A stretch of 63,834 nucleotides of DNA from Bacillota bacterium (GTDB lineage: Bacteria; Bacillota_I; Bacilli_A; RF39; UBA660), in assembly GCA_015059405.1 (NCBI GenBank), contig SVAL01000013.1, positions 1-63,834 of the forward strand, given 5' to 3'. Made by a program: the position numbers and the translations under genes. Shown here piece after piece: positions 55,164 to 63,834 of the stretch (position 1 is the stretch's first letter; the number at the start of each line of letters is the position of its first letter). The notes under the pieces were generated by a model that saw nothing but the letters and a program-made list of their open reading frames with translations, was not told the origin of the DNA and did not search any database.

Positions 55164-56622
55164 AAATTTTTAATACTAATATGGAAGTTAGTGTAAGTAG
55201 TAATAGAACAATCATTTTATTATCTTTCTTTTCGTATGTATCTGGTATTTTTAAGTCATGCAAATAGTACATCTTCTCTTTTTCACTATTTTCGTCTACT
55301 ATTATTTCAAAGTCATCTACTTTATAATAACCTTCTGTTGTATTTAGTTGTTTTACTATATATTTTCCATATGGTAGATCAAACTCTATCATACCATTTT
55401 CATCTGTTTCTACTTCTTTAAATATTTCATTTTTATCATTTATAATTTGAAATTTAATATTCTTTTCTATTTGACATATATCATTATCTTGCGTGTATTT
55501 AACAATTTTAATGTTACTTTTAATTACTTCGTTTGTAAGTTCTAATACTATGTTTTTATTTTCTTGATTGATATTAAAATAGTACTCTTTGTGATCTAAT
55601 TTATATCCTAATCCACTCTTTATTTCTATTAGTTTATAGTCTCCATATCTTAGTTTTTCTGCAAATCCTTCACTATTTTTACCTATTGTTATTTCTTGTA
55701 TTAATATATTTTCATCATCATATAAAGCATATTTTGTATCTATTAAACTCGCACTTCCTTGTGGAATTGTTGTGTTAGTTTCACTATCTTTTTTTATTAT
55801 TTTTAAACTTCCACTACCTACATCTATTGTAAAATTAGTGGTTATTTCTTCATATGTTCCAACTAATAATATATCCTGATATTTATCACTTACATAGATT
55901 ACTGGTATTGAGTTATATAGTTCATCCTTTTTACTTAATTTTATTTTTATTTCTTTCTCATTATTATTAGTATTTATTACTAATTGATTATCATTAATTT
56001 CTATATCTAAATCTTCATAATTAGATATTTTATATTCATTTAATACTTTGTTTGAATCATCTAAAATTAATGTGGAATTTATAGACATTTTTACATATGA
56101 ATTTGAAAAAGATGGTATTTTTTTATGATTTTCTACTAGTTTTTTTAATTCATTTGTTTCATTTGTAAATTTTGTTATTTTTGATCCTTTATATGTTTTT
56201 GTATAGTAAAACTTTGCATCTTTATCTATAGTTTCCCATATCAACAATTGCGTTATTGGATACCATTTCTCTTCTGTATGATTCTTATATCCATAACCAT
56301 AATATGATAATAATTTTATCCTTTCCCAATCTTCTTTTGATAAATTCAATAATTTTTCATAATTGTAATCATACCCTACATAGTTAGTATCTTCTGCCAT
56401 ATCCATAAATGGTTCTAAACAATAAACTATCTTATTATCATCTCTTCTTCTTTTAAATATTGCTTTTCTATAGTCTATTTTTCCATTTTTTTCTTTTGCA
56501 TAGTAAATATTTTCTATAACTTCTGCGCCATAAAACTTATCACTATATGTTTTAGCATATACTTTTGTAGTTACAACTATACTTATGCATAATATAGTTA
56601 ATAATAATATTATTTTTTTCAT
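55144..56622 (-). CDS. Second thioester-domain surface protein (chromosomal)
   Basis: A 492-residue surface protein. After a signal peptide (1-23) comes a thioester domain with Cys68 in VYCLEP and Gln125 in PITQLLIWE. Two SpaA/Cna_B-like domains follow (about 275-368 and 373-450). The C-terminus has LKIPDTYEKK, a likely sorting motif, then a membrane segment and basic end. It is the same type as the element's adhesin but clearly diverged, and it pairs with its own sortase. Confidence 0.85.
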   Translation of the reverse strand: MKKIILLLTILCISIVVTTKVYAKTYSDKFYGAEVIENIYYAKEKNGKIDYRKAIFKRRRDDNKIVYCLEPFMDMAEDTNYVGYDYNYEKLLNLSKEDWERIKLLSYYGYGYKNHTEEKWYPITQLLIWETIDKDAKFYYTKTYKGSKITKFTNETNELKKLVENHKKIPSFSNSYVKMSINSTLILDDSNKVLNEYKISNYEDLDIEINDNQLVINTNNNEKEIKIKLSKKDELYNSIPVIYVSDKYQDILLVGTYEEITTNFTIDVGSGSLKIIKKDSETNTTIPQGSASLIDTKYALYDDENILIQEITIGKNSEGFAEKLRYGDYKLIEIKSGLGYKLDHKEYYFNINQENKNIVLELTNEVIKSNIKIVKYTQDNDICQIEKNIKFQIINDKNEIFKEVETDENGMIEFDLPYGKYIVKQLNTTEGYYKVDDFEIIVDENSEKEKMYYLHDLKIPDTYEKKDNKMIVLLLLTLTSILVLKIYDKKCN

Positions 56623-56674
56623 AATCCTCCTTTTATACCATCAATATTATTATTAACTTTTACTTTTTTATTTC

Positions 56675-56700
56675 CTAAAAAAAAGATACTTTCGTATCTT
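56675..56700 (-). terminator. Terminator of helD
   Basis: AAGATAC and GTATCTT pair around a TTTC/GAAA tetraloop, with eight T on the minus strand. Confidence 0.85.
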
Positions 56701-58744
56701 AATTTTGATTATATATTATTAATTGATGTTGACTTCTTGTACAAGCAACGTAATATAAATACTTTTCTTTATCGCGGTATGCATTTAATTTATCTGTATA
56801 TATTATTGTTGAATCAAATTCTAATCCTTTAGCAACATATGATGGAATAACTATCATTTCTTTATTAAATCCAACTGAATTTGAGTTTAGTAAAGATAAT
56901 TCTTCTATTTCATTTTTTAATAACTTATATATATATTCACTTTCTTCATCTGTTTTTGTAATTATTGCTATACTTTTACTATCTTTTTTAAGTTCTTTTA
57001 TGTCATTAATCAAATTTTCTTTTAAGTTATCTTCACTTCTAAATAAAACTGGTTTATTTATTGATCTTCTTATTGCTGATACATGATTAAGTCCTAGGAT
57101 TTTATTTGTATGAGCGATAATTTCAGGTGAAGAACGATATGTTTTACTTAATTCTAAATAATTAGTACCACTATCAAAAACTTCTTTTAATGTTTCTAAA
57201 CTCTCATATTTATAATACGGATTTATAGTTTGATTTACATCTCCTAGTATTGTAAAACTTGCTTTTTTGAAGATATTTTTTATTATTATATATTGTAATT
57301 TTGAATAATCTTGAGCTTCATCAATTACTATTTGTTTAATCATTCCACGATAATCAAATCCTTTTAGTAATGATTTTAAATATACGAATAAGCAAGCATC
57401 TTCATATTTAATTGTTTTGTTTTTTATCATTTCATTTATTTCATCTTCTGTTATATGACCTTGATAACTTTCTTTGAAAAACTTACTATAAAAGAAATTT
57501 CTATATATTTCTTTGAAATCTAGATTCATACTTAATAGTTTATTTAGTTGTGATTTTATACTTCTTGCTTTTGATTTATTTCCGTTGTAGTAATTATCTG
57601 AAAGTTTTTGAGCAATTAGTTCTAATCTTTCAAATAGTAACATTTTATTATATCTATCTTTTAATAAATAATCTAATTCATGTTTAGTTATTGAATAATC
57701 TTTATTTTCTATTCCTTCTGTAAAGTGTAATTTATCTATAAGGTCTTTTACATAATTATCTAAATCATTTATTACTTTATCACTTTGTTTATATCTTACT
57801 AATTCTTCATTTTTTTCATTATATTTATAATATCTTTCAATAAATGTAGTAAATGATTCTACACTTTTAAATTCATTGGTATAGGTTGTTAAAAAATCAT
57901 GGAATGTTGTTTGCATTGTATTTTCTTCTCCAAGTTCAGGAAGTACGTTTGAAATATACTCTGAAAATATTTGGTTTGGCGAGAAAATCAATACGTTATT
58001 TGATGTTAAATTTTCTATTTTATATAGTAGAAAAGCAATTCTATGTAAAGCAACTGATGTTTTTCCACTTCCTGCAATTCCTTGTACAATCAAGTTTTTA
58101 TCTTCAATATTTCTTATAATTGCATTTTGTTCTTGTTGAATAGTATTAACAATATTTTTCATTTTATCGCTTGATTCTGTTGCTAGAACTTCTTGTAGTA
58201 ACTCATCATCAATATTTAAGTTGTTGTCAAATACTCTTACTATTTCACCATTTTTAATATTAAATTGTCTTTTTCCCAATATTTCTCCTTTTATAATTCC
58301 TCCAGGGGATTTATATTCTGCTGGACCTACTTCATAGTCGTAGAACATAGAACATATTGGTGATCTCCAGTCGTTTACTAAATATATATCATTTTCTTCA
58401 TCTTCGACATGTGTTATACCTATGTAAACTTTATTTTGTTCATCTTGTGATTTAAATGTTAGTGAACCAAAATAAGGATTATCTTGAATTCGATATAATT
58501 TTTGTAAGTATTTTCCCTTATTTTGCATTAACATGACTTCAGTATCATTTGCTAAAATCATATTTTTCATTTCAGTTGGATCCATATCTGATTTACTGTC
58601 CCATATAAATTTTTGGAACTCTTGAACTTTATCTTCTCTTTCATAAAGTTCCTGACCCAGTTTAGAGATTTTTTCTCTAATTACATCAATCGTTACTCCT
58701 AAGTAGATTTTTTCTTGTTTGAGTTCTTTTTCACTTAGATTCAT
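56699..58744 (-). CDS. helD: HelD-like RNA polymerase-recycling helicase
   Basis: A 681-residue UvrD-like ATPase that releases stalled RNA polymerase. An N-terminal coiled coil (about 1-60) is followed by the family's YFGSLTFKSQ and DWRSPICSMFYDYEVGPA region. Walker A GIAGSGKT is at 222-229, motif II VIDEAQDYSKLQ and TYRSSPEI later, and ATRSQHQL-like VACTRSQHQLIIYN ends it. It is shorter than B. subtilis HelD (about 770 residues). It is a single gene with its own terminator. Confidence 0.88.
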   Translation of the reverse strand: MNLSEKELKQEKIYLGVTIDVIREKISKLGQELYEREDKVQEFQKFIWDSKSDMDPTEMKNMILANDTEVMLMQNKGKYLQKLYRIQDNPYFGSLTFKSQDEQNKVYIGITHVEDEENDIYLVNDWRSPICSMFYDYEVGPAEYKSPGGIIKGEILGKRQFNIKNGEIVRVFDNNLNIDDELLQEVLATESSDKMKNIVNTIQQEQNAIIRNIEDKNLIVQGIAGSGKTSVALHRIAFLLYKIENLTSNNVLIFSPNQIFSEYISNVLPELGEENTMQTTFHDFLTTYTNEFKSVESFTTFIERYYKYNEKNEELVRYKQSDKVINDLDNYVKDLIDKLHFTEGIENKDYSITKHELDYLLKDRYNKMLLFERLELIAQKLSDNYYNGNKSKARSIKSQLNKLLSMNLDFKEIYRNFFYSKFFKESYQGHITEDEINEMIKNKTIKYEDACLFVYLKSLLKGFDYRGMIKQIVIDEAQDYSKLQYIIIKNIFKKASFTILGDVNQTINPYYKYESLETLKEVFDSGTNYLELSKTYRSSPEIIAHTNKILGLNHVSAIRRSINKPVLFRSEDNLKENLINDIKELKKDSKSIAIITKTDEESEYIYKLLKNEIEELSLLNSNSVGFNKEMIVIPSYVAKGLEFDSTIIYTDKLNAYRDKEKYLYYVACTRSQHQLIIYNQN

Positions 58745-58760
58745 ACATACCTCCTTAAAT

Positions 58761-58785
58761 AAAAAACGAACTTTTAAAGCTCGTT
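58761..58785 (-). terminator. Terminator of rnr
   Basis: AACGA and TCGTT flank a CTTTTAAAG stem, followed by a T run on the minus strand. Confidence 0.65.
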
Positions 58786-58825
58786 ATAATTTTTATCAAG
58801 TTGTAAATAAGCACGATAATATGAA

Positions 58826-61033
58826 CTATACACTATTTTTTCCTTTTTGTCCATATCTAAATTCTTTAGATTTTATTTTTTCTTTATTTTTCTCTTTATT
58901 CTTTTCTGGATTCTCTTCATCTGATCTTACTTTAGTATTACCGGTTGCAATAAAGTTAATTCTCTTTTGTTTCTTGTTTGCGGTTTTTAATACCATGTTG
59001 ATTCTATCCCCTAGACAGTACATCTCTTCTTCTGATGCCAACATTTTTCTAGCTTTATAGAATTTAAAGAATTGCTTTGGTTCAATGTCTGCTATGTTAA
59101 CATGTCCTTCAATTAAATTGTCTAACATAACAGTCATACCACGATCAGTTATATCCGTAATTATTCCTTGGAATTCTTCACCAATGTGATCAGTTAATAG
59201 CTCGGCTCCTTTCATATCATTTGCATCAAATTCTGCACGTTGTGCTTCTCTTTCACGTTCTGATGATTGTAAAGCCATTTCTTCTATTTCTTTTTCTAAT
59301 TCTTTTAAATTCATATTTTTATATTCATCAGTTTTATATAAATTAATCAAAGTATGTAATAGTAAGTCTGGGAATCTTCTAATTGGAGATGTAAAATGTG
59401 AGTAGTATTTTAATGCTAATCCATGGTGACCAATATTACTTGATGAGTATACTGCTTTACTCATACCTCTTAACATCATATTAGCATATGCAACATATCC
59501 ATCTTTATCTTTAATTGAATTTAAGAATGATTGTATTACTTTAGATGAAGAAAGATTAGAAGTTGGTTTAGTTAATCCTTCTTCATTTAAACATATAGTT
59601 TCCATAATTTTATCTATTCTAAATTCTGCTGGAAAATCATGAACACGATAAATACATGGTAACATTCTTTTACTAATTGTTGTTGATACCGATTCATTTG
59701 CCGCTAGCATGAAGTTTTCTATTAACTTTTCACCACTTCTTTGTGTTAAAATTTTTATATCATATACTCTTCCTTTGTAATCAGTCATTATTTTTATTTC
59801 TGGTTTATCAAATTCGACTGCACCACGAAGTTTTTTCTTTTCTTCCATCTTAGAAGATAAAGCAAACATTTCTAATAAATATTTAGTATAGTCTTCATAT
59901 CCTTCTGGAATTGTTCCTTCTTCTAAGATTTTGTTAACTGCAGTATATGACATTTTCTTTTTTGAGCGAATTACACTATCAAAAATTCTACTACTGATAA
60001 TATTACCATTTTTATCTATTTCCATTTCACAAGACTTTGCTAATCTATCTTCCTCTGGGTTTAATGAACAAATTCCGTTTGATAATTCTCTTGGTAACAT
60101 TGGTATTACTGTATTTAGCATATAAACTGATGTACCTCTTTTTAAAGCTTCGTTAAAAATTGCTGTACCTGGTTTTACATAATGAGATACGTCAGCTATA
60201 TGTACTCCTAGTTTATAATTACCGTTAGGTAATTTTTCTATTGAAATAGCATCATCTATATCCTTAGTATCTTCACCATCTATTGTGAAAATCATTTTAT
60301 CTCTTAAATCTTCTCTATCTGAAATGTCTTCACCAGAGATATCTTGTGGAATTAATTTAACTTCTTCTTTTACTTCATCAGGAAAATCAAAATCAAAACC
60401 ATGTGTTGCCGCAATTGTAATAATATCGCTTTTTGGATCATCTTTATGACATAATCTTTTTACTATATCTCCTATAAAGTATTCATCTTGTCGTTCTGTA
60501 TCAATATTTAGTAAAAGTAAATCACCTTCATAATATTTTTTTAATTCTTGTTGATCAACTTTTATTTTTAAATCTTCATTTTCAATTAATGGTTTTAATT
60601 TTCTTACTCCACCAAATGATGTTACTTCACATACTACATTATGTTGTGAACGATCAATTATTTTTTCTACTTTACCTTCTTGACGATCCTTTACCATTTT
60701 CAAGTCTCTAACTATTGCTTTATCACCATTTAGTGCTCCATTTAAGAAGTCTCTGTGGATAAAAGTTACTGTTCCATCCTCTTCTTTTAAAATACCGGCT
60801 CCCTTACTAGTAATATGAATAGTACCATATATTCTACCAATACCATTATGCCATACTTGAAATTGATTCTTTTTATTCCTAAATATTTTTCCTTGTTTTT
60901 CTAACATGACAACTGCAGTTAAAATGTCATCATTTTGGTATTCACTTCCGAAAAGTTCACTTAACTCTTCGATTGTTACATTTCTTTTTTGTTCATTTAA
61001 ATATTCTAATATTTGTGTTTGTAATAATTCCAT
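58826..61033 (-). CDS. rnr: Ribonuclease R
   Basis: A 735-residue 3'-5' exoribonuclease that digests structured RNA. Order of domains: winged-helix start, two cold-shock domains (GRIYGTIHITSKGAGIL), RNB catalytic domain with DTKDIDDAIS as the metal-binding Asp cluster, and an S1 domain (FQGIITDITDRGMTVML). A Lys-rich tail closes it. The ATG at 61033 is preferred to one at 61072 because GGGAGG then fits. It lies after the tsa operon, separated by a terminator. Confidence 0.95.
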   Translation of the reverse strand: MELLQTQILEYLNEQKRNVTIEELSELFGSEYQNDDILTAVVMLEKQGKIFRNKKNQFQVWHNGIGRIYGTIHITSKGAGILKEEDGTVTFIHRDFLNGALNGDKAIVRDLKMVKDRQEGKVEKIIDRSQHNVVCEVTSFGGVRKLKPLIENEDLKIKVDQQELKKYYEGDLLLLNIDTERQDEYFIGDIVKRLCHKDDPKSDIITIAATHGFDFDFPDEVKEEVKLIPQDISGEDISDREDLRDKMIFTIDGEDTKDIDDAISIEKLPNGNYKLGVHIADVSHYVKPGTAIFNEALKRGTSVYMLNTVIPMLPRELSNGICSLNPEEDRLAKSCEMEIDKNGNIISSRIFDSVIRSKKKMSYTAVNKILEEGTIPEGYEDYTKYLLEMFALSSKMEEKKKLRGAVEFDKPEIKIMTDYKGRVYDIKILTQRSGEKLIENFMLAANESVSTTISKRMLPCIYRVHDFPAEFRIDKIMETICLNEEGLTKPTSNLSSSKVIQSFLNSIKDKDGYVAYANMMLRGMSKAVYSSSNIGHHGLALKYYSHFTSPIRRFPDLLLHTLINLYKTDEYKNMNLKELEKEIEEMALQSSEREREAQRAEFDANDMKGAELLTDHIGEEFQGIITDITDRGMTVMLDNLIEGHVNIADIEPKQFFKFYKARKMLASEEEMYCLGDRINMVLKTANKKQKRINFIATGNTKVRSDEENPEKNKEKNKEKIKSKEFRYGQKGKNSV

Positions 61034-61053
61034 AAAAACCTCCCTGTATATAT

Positions 61054-61086
61054 AAAAAAACTGTTTTTCCATTATGAAAACAGTTT
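61054..61086 (-). terminator. Terminator of the tsa operon
   Basis: AAACTGTTTTC and GAAAAACAGTTT form a long stem that includes the tsaD stop codon, followed by a T run. Confidence 0.8.
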
Positions 61087-62089
61087 ATTTCAAAATATCA
61101 CTTGACTTTGCGTTTAATTCAATTGTTGAAATTCTATTGTTTACATAGTAAAAATATCCAGCTGTTGCAATCATTGCTGCATTATCTGTACAATATCTAA
61201 TCTCTGGAAAACTATACTCAATATTTGCTTCTTCACAAACTTTTGCTAGTCTTTCACGAATACCTTTATTAGCTGCAACACCACCTGCAGTAATAAAATA
61301 TTTGATATTTTTCTCTTTTATTGCTTTTTCTACTTTTTTACTTATAATCTCAACAACTACATCTTGAAAAGATGAAGCTAAGTCTTCTTTATTTAACTCA
61401 TTTCCACGTTGTTCTTCATTATGACTTAAATTTATAACGGCACTTTTTAATCCGCTAAAACTAAAGTTATAAGAATCATCATTTAATGGTAATGGTAATT
61501 TGTATGTTGAATTTCCTACATGAGCCATTTTATCTATTGAAGGTCCTCCTGGATATGGAATTCCAACAACACGTGCTACTTTATCATAACATTCTCCAAC
61601 AGCGTCATCTAGAGTACCACCTAATTTTTCAAATTTTAGATGGTCTTCCATATAAACTAATTCAGTATGTCCACCACTTATTACTAAAGATAGTAATGGG
61701 AATTTCATTTCTTTTACTAAATTATTAGCATATATGTGACCAGCGATATGATGAACTGGTACCAATGGTTTATTATATAAATAAGATAATGTCTTAGCTG
61801 CTTCTAATCCGATTAATAAAGATCCTATTAATCCTGGTCCGTAAGTAACAGCAATTGCATCAATTTCTTCCATTTTCATATTAGCTTTTTCTAAGCATTC
61901 TTCAATTACTATAGTTATGTTTTTAACATGTTGACGGCTAGCAATTTCTGGTACAACTCCACCATAGTTTTTATGAATATCGATTTGAGATAAAATTACA
62001 GTTGATATTTCTTCATTACCATTTTTAACAATTGAGCAACTTGTTTCATCACAACTACTTTCAATTCCTAATATATAAATATCTTTCAT
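61085..62089 (-). CDS. tsaD: tRNA N6-threonylcarbamoyltransferase
   Basis: Transfers the threonylcarbamoyl group to A37 of ANN-decoding tRNAs. The 334 residues begin ILGIESSCDETS, and the iron-binding pair is His114 and His118 in HHIAGH. VISGGHTELVYM and FITAGGVAANKGIRERL are typical of the ASKHA fold. It follows rimI by 1 base at the end of the operon tsaE-tsaB-rimI-tsaD, whose products form the t6A machinery with TsaC, not in this window. Confidence 0.97.
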   Translation of the reverse strand: MKDIYILGIESSCDETSCSIVKNGNEEISTVILSQIDIHKNYGGVVPEIASRQHVKNITIVIEECLEKANMKMEEIDAIAVTYGPGLIGSLLIGLEAAKTLSYLYNKPLVPVHHIAGHIYANNLVKEMKFPLLSLVISGGHTELVYMEDHLKFEKLGGTLDDAVGECYDKVARVVGIPYPGGPSIDKMAHVGNSTYKLPLPLNDDSYNFSFSGLKSAVINLSHNEEQRGNELNKEDLASSFQDVVVEIISKKVEKAIKEKNIKYFITAGGVAANKGIRERLAKVCEEANIEYSFPEIRYCTDNAAMIATAGYFYYVNNRISTIELNAKSSDILK

Positions 62090-62521
62090 CTACATCATCT
62101 CTTTTTCCATCAATATTCCGTCTATTCCTTTATAATAACCTTTTCTTAAAGCTTTTTCAACAAAACCATACTTTTTATATAAATTTATTGCTGAAATGTT
62201 ATCTTTTCTAACTTCTAAGGTTATATTTATCTTTTTTGTTTCTTCTGCTTCTTTAATAATTTTTTCCATTAATTGGGAAGCAACTTTTTTATTTCTATGT
62301 TCTTTTAGAACAAAAATATTATTTATTTCATATCTATCATATATATCATTGATATGAATAATTCCTATTATATTGGAATTTTCCACATATGCATATATTT
62401 TTGTGTATGGATTATTTAAAAATTCATTTTTAAGTTCGTTTTTTTGAGTATATACTTCATAAAAAATACTTTCTATTTCGTTTATTAATATTTCATCATC
62501 AAATTTAACAATTTTTATCAT
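62090..62521 (-). CDS. rimI: Ribosomal-protein-alanine N-acetyltransferase-like protein
   Basis: A 143-residue GNAT enzyme. The acetyl-CoA loop reads EHRNKKVASQLM, and NISAINLYKKYGF is the RimI C-terminal helix. RimI commonly lies in the tsa operon in Bacillota. The usual RxxGxG loop is here RNKKVA, a less common version. It overlaps tsaB by 17 bases. Confidence 0.88.
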   Translation of the reverse strand: MIKIVKFDDEILINEIESIFYEVYTQKNELKNEFLNNPYTKIYAYVENSNIIGIIHINDIYDRYEINNIFVLKEHRNKKVASQLMEKIIKEAEETKKINITLEVRKDNISAINLYKKYGFVEKALRKGYYKGIDGILMEKEMM

Positions 62522-63143
62522 TTAATTTTTCCTCAGCCTCTGTTAACTTTAAATACTCAGCATCAATTCCATGAGGATTAACTTCTTCTTTATCTTTATA
62601 CTTATTAACAATACTTAATATATCAGGATTATATTGTTTTACTTCTCCATTTAATTCTAATAAATCATTAGTTATGAATATGAAGTTATCTGACATATTA
62701 TTAATAGCTGTTTCTAATACACTCTTCTTGATATATTGATTTTTTAATATTTGATTATTCTCTTTATCATAAATACCTGCAAAAACAAAGTCCCTTCTGG
62801 CATCTAAAACTGGTACATGAAAATCATAATCATCATTTGAAAGTGCCATTGCTTCTAAACTAGTTATTGTTGAGATTGGAATATTTAAAGCCCATGAATA
62901 GGTCTTGGCAATTGTAATACCAATACGACATCCAGTAAACGATCCTGGTCCATTTACTAAAATTATTTTATCTACATCTCTAGGTGATAGATTAATACTA
63001 TTCATCATATCAACTATTGTAGTTAATGCCATAGTTGATAAATCTTTATCAAAACGTATTTTTCTTTCACATAACAAAGATTCTTTTTCAACAATACCTG
63101 TGTATAAATAATTTGAAGTTGTGTCTATATATAAACATCTCAT
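62505..63143 (-). CDS. tsaB: t6A synthesis protein TsaB
   Basis: A 212-residue ASKHA-fold partner of TsaD. It begins CLYIDTTSNYLYTG, with VNGPGSFTGCRIGITIAKT and LDARRDFVFAGIYD as family landmarks. The ATG at 63143 overlaps the tsaE stop (ATGA). It has no catalytic activity itself; it bridges TsaD and TsaE. Confidence 0.93.
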   Translation of the reverse strand: MRCLYIDTTSNYLYTGIVEKESLLCERKIRFDKDLSTMALTTIVDMMNSINLSPRDVDKIILVNGPGSFTGCRIGITIAKTYSWALNIPISTITSLEAMALSNDDYDFHVPVLDARRDFVFAGIYDKENNQILKNQYIKKSVLETAINNMSDNFIFITNDLLELNGEVKQYNPDILSIVNKYKDKEEVNPHGIDAEYLKLTEAEEKLNDKNC

Positions 63144-63592
63144 AGAACTGCTCCACAAATTTCTTCATATTTTTGACCATGTGGAATAAATTTTAGAACT
63201 CTAGAATTTTCATCAACGACTTTAAACTTAATATCAAGTCTTTCTTTAGGCAATATATCTTCGATAGTATCCGCCCATTCGATAATAACTACTCCACCTT
63301 TAGTAAAATATTCTTCTATTCCAACACCTTCAGTATTACCGTCTAAACGATAAACATCCATATGATATAAAGGCATTTCACCTGTTGTATATTCTTTTAT
63401 TATATTAAAAGTAGGAGAAGTAATATTTTCTTCTATTCCTAGTGCTTGTGCAAAACCTTTTGTAAATATAGTTTTACCACTACCTAAATCTCCATCTAAA
63501 CATATTACCATATTTGGAAATTTTTCTGATTCGAAATTTTGAGCAATTTCAATAGTTTCTTTTTCACTATAAGTTGTAATTTTTTCAATCAT
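63140..63592 (-). CDS. tsaE: t6A synthesis ATPase TsaE
   Basis: A 150-residue P-loop protein with Walker A GDLGSGKT and SPTFNIIKEY as switch region, plus IEWADTIEDILP near the end. It regulates the TsaB-TsaD complex by ATP hydrolysis. The ATG at 63592 follows GGTGAT; an in-frame GTG lies 9 bases upstream. It is the first gene of the operon. Confidence 0.95.
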   Translation of the reverse strand: MIEKITTYSEKETIEIAQNFESEKFPNMVICLDGDLGSGKTIFTKGFAQALGIEENITSPTFNIIKEYTTGEMPLYHMDVYRLDGNTEGVGIEEYFTKGGVVIIEWADTIEDILPKERLDIKFKVVDENSRVLKFIPHGQKYEEICGAVL

Positions 63593-63608
63593 ATTTATCA
63601 CCTATTTA

Positions 63609-63638
63609 ATTATAACAAAATAAAAATAATAAAAACAA
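63609..63638 (-). promoter_or_regulatory. Promoter of the tsa operon
   Basis: TTGTTT (63633-63638) and TATAAT (63609-63614) have 18-base spacing. The start is close to the GGTGAT ribosome binding site. Confidence 0.55.
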
Positions 63639-63698
63639 TAATGTTATATAAACTTTACAAAATACTTTATTAATTAACACATTAGTCTACATAAAATA

Positions 63699-63727
63699 AA
63701 AAAATCCACAAAAAATGTGGATAAAAA
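63699..63727 (-). terminator. Terminator of the rRNA operon
   Basis: ATCCACA and TGTGGAT form the stem, and a T run follows on the minus strand, just after the 5S rRNA 3' end. Confidence 0.85.
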
Positions 63728-63743
63728 ATTACAAAAAAAAATC

Positions 63744-63834
63744 ATTGGCAATGACCTATTTTCGCATTCACTATCGTCGGCACATGAGAGCTTAACTTCT
63801 GTGTTCGGGATGGGAACAGGTGTACCCTCTCAGT
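63744..63834 (-). rRNA. 5S ribosomal RNA, 3' part
   Basis: The minus strand holds the conserved 5S core, with CCCATCCCGAACACAGAAG and GTTAAG, and ends near GGTCATTGCCAA. About 90 of an expected 115-120 bases lie in the window; the 5' end is beyond the right edge. It marks the end of an rRNA operon that continues outside. Confidence 0.95.

Noticed and set aside
54588-56622. The second sortase/adhesin pair as part of the integrated element
   Set aside because: It lies beyond attR and beyond the intact ATPase and permease genes, and no further AGGTG junction with TGCTTGT arms was found near it.
58745-58825. Hidden small RNA or smpB start after rnr
   Set aside because: The stretch is only about 80 bases, holds a terminator and no frame with a ribosome binding site.

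Overview
This is a very AT-rich chromosomal stretch from a Gram-positive Bacillota bacterium. The evidence is two T-box leaders, AGGAGG-type ribosome binding sites, the YtxG/YtxH pair, HelD, sortases, FemX-type peptidoglycan ligases, a YtgP-like flippase and a Cse60 homologue. Proteins read through with the standard code, so this is not a UGA-recoding mollicute. An uncultured gut Bacilli or Clostridia lineage with a cell wall fits best, but rank below phylum cannot be settled from the sequence. The only gene-poor stretches are leaders: the Tyr T-box (1.87-2.09 kb), the regulatory leader at 16.27-16.50 kb and the Leu T-box (27.22-27.44 kb). The one apparent gap over 300 bases (23.06-23.37 kb) holds a 58-residue Cse60-like gene.

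Layout. 0-5.3 kb: a T-box operon (dUTPase-like gene, tyrS), an envelope operon (lipoprotein, acidic protein, YtxG-like, YtxH) and trmB. 5.3-10.6 kb: cell-wall genes, namely two FemX/MurM-type ligases, a GDPD-like protein that has lost its catalytic residues, and a MurJ/YtgP-type flippase. 10.6-16.5 kb: a tightly coupled four-gene operon (TelA-like protein, unknown protein, MoxR/CobS-like AAA+ ATPase, phage-like protein) behind a leader that looks like an attenuator. 16.5-24.3 kb: DUF3592-like twins, an orphan CofE-like ligase, a MacB-type ABC exporter, Cse60 and a CDP-alcohol phosphatidyltransferase. 24.3-32.8 kb: T-box operon with leuS, a GH31 glycosidase, a patatin, and a fused MnmL-MnmM tRNA-modification enzyme. 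32.8-38 kb: a large type IV prepilin-like protein whose promoter spacer contains a run of nine G, a VanY-type peptidase fused to a VirB2-like membrane region, and ligA. 38-46.4 kb: a four-gene set with an HD-GYP-like protein, a sugar nucleotidyltransferase, pcrA and a DUF5305 protein.

46.5-54.6 kb is a NitT/TauT-type ABC transporter operon whose substrate-binding-protein gene is cut in two by a 5.5-kb integrative element. The element carries a large serine recombinase, a 29-residue coupled ORF, a membrane protein, a sortase, a thioester-domain adhesin and MgtC. A 5-bp core (AGGTG) flanks it, and removing one copy with the element restores a continuous 330-residue reading frame. The rejoined element ends form a near-perfect attP palindrome. 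A second, host-side sortase/thioester-adhesin pair lies just beyond the operon. 56.7-63.8 kb: helD, rnr and the tsaE-tsaB-rimI-tsaD operon for tRNA t6A synthesis. The 3' end of an rRNA operon (5S rRNA) enters from the right edge.

The strongest leads are the G9 promoter of the prepilin, the frame-restoring element in the transporter gene, and the TelA/AAA+ operon with its leader.
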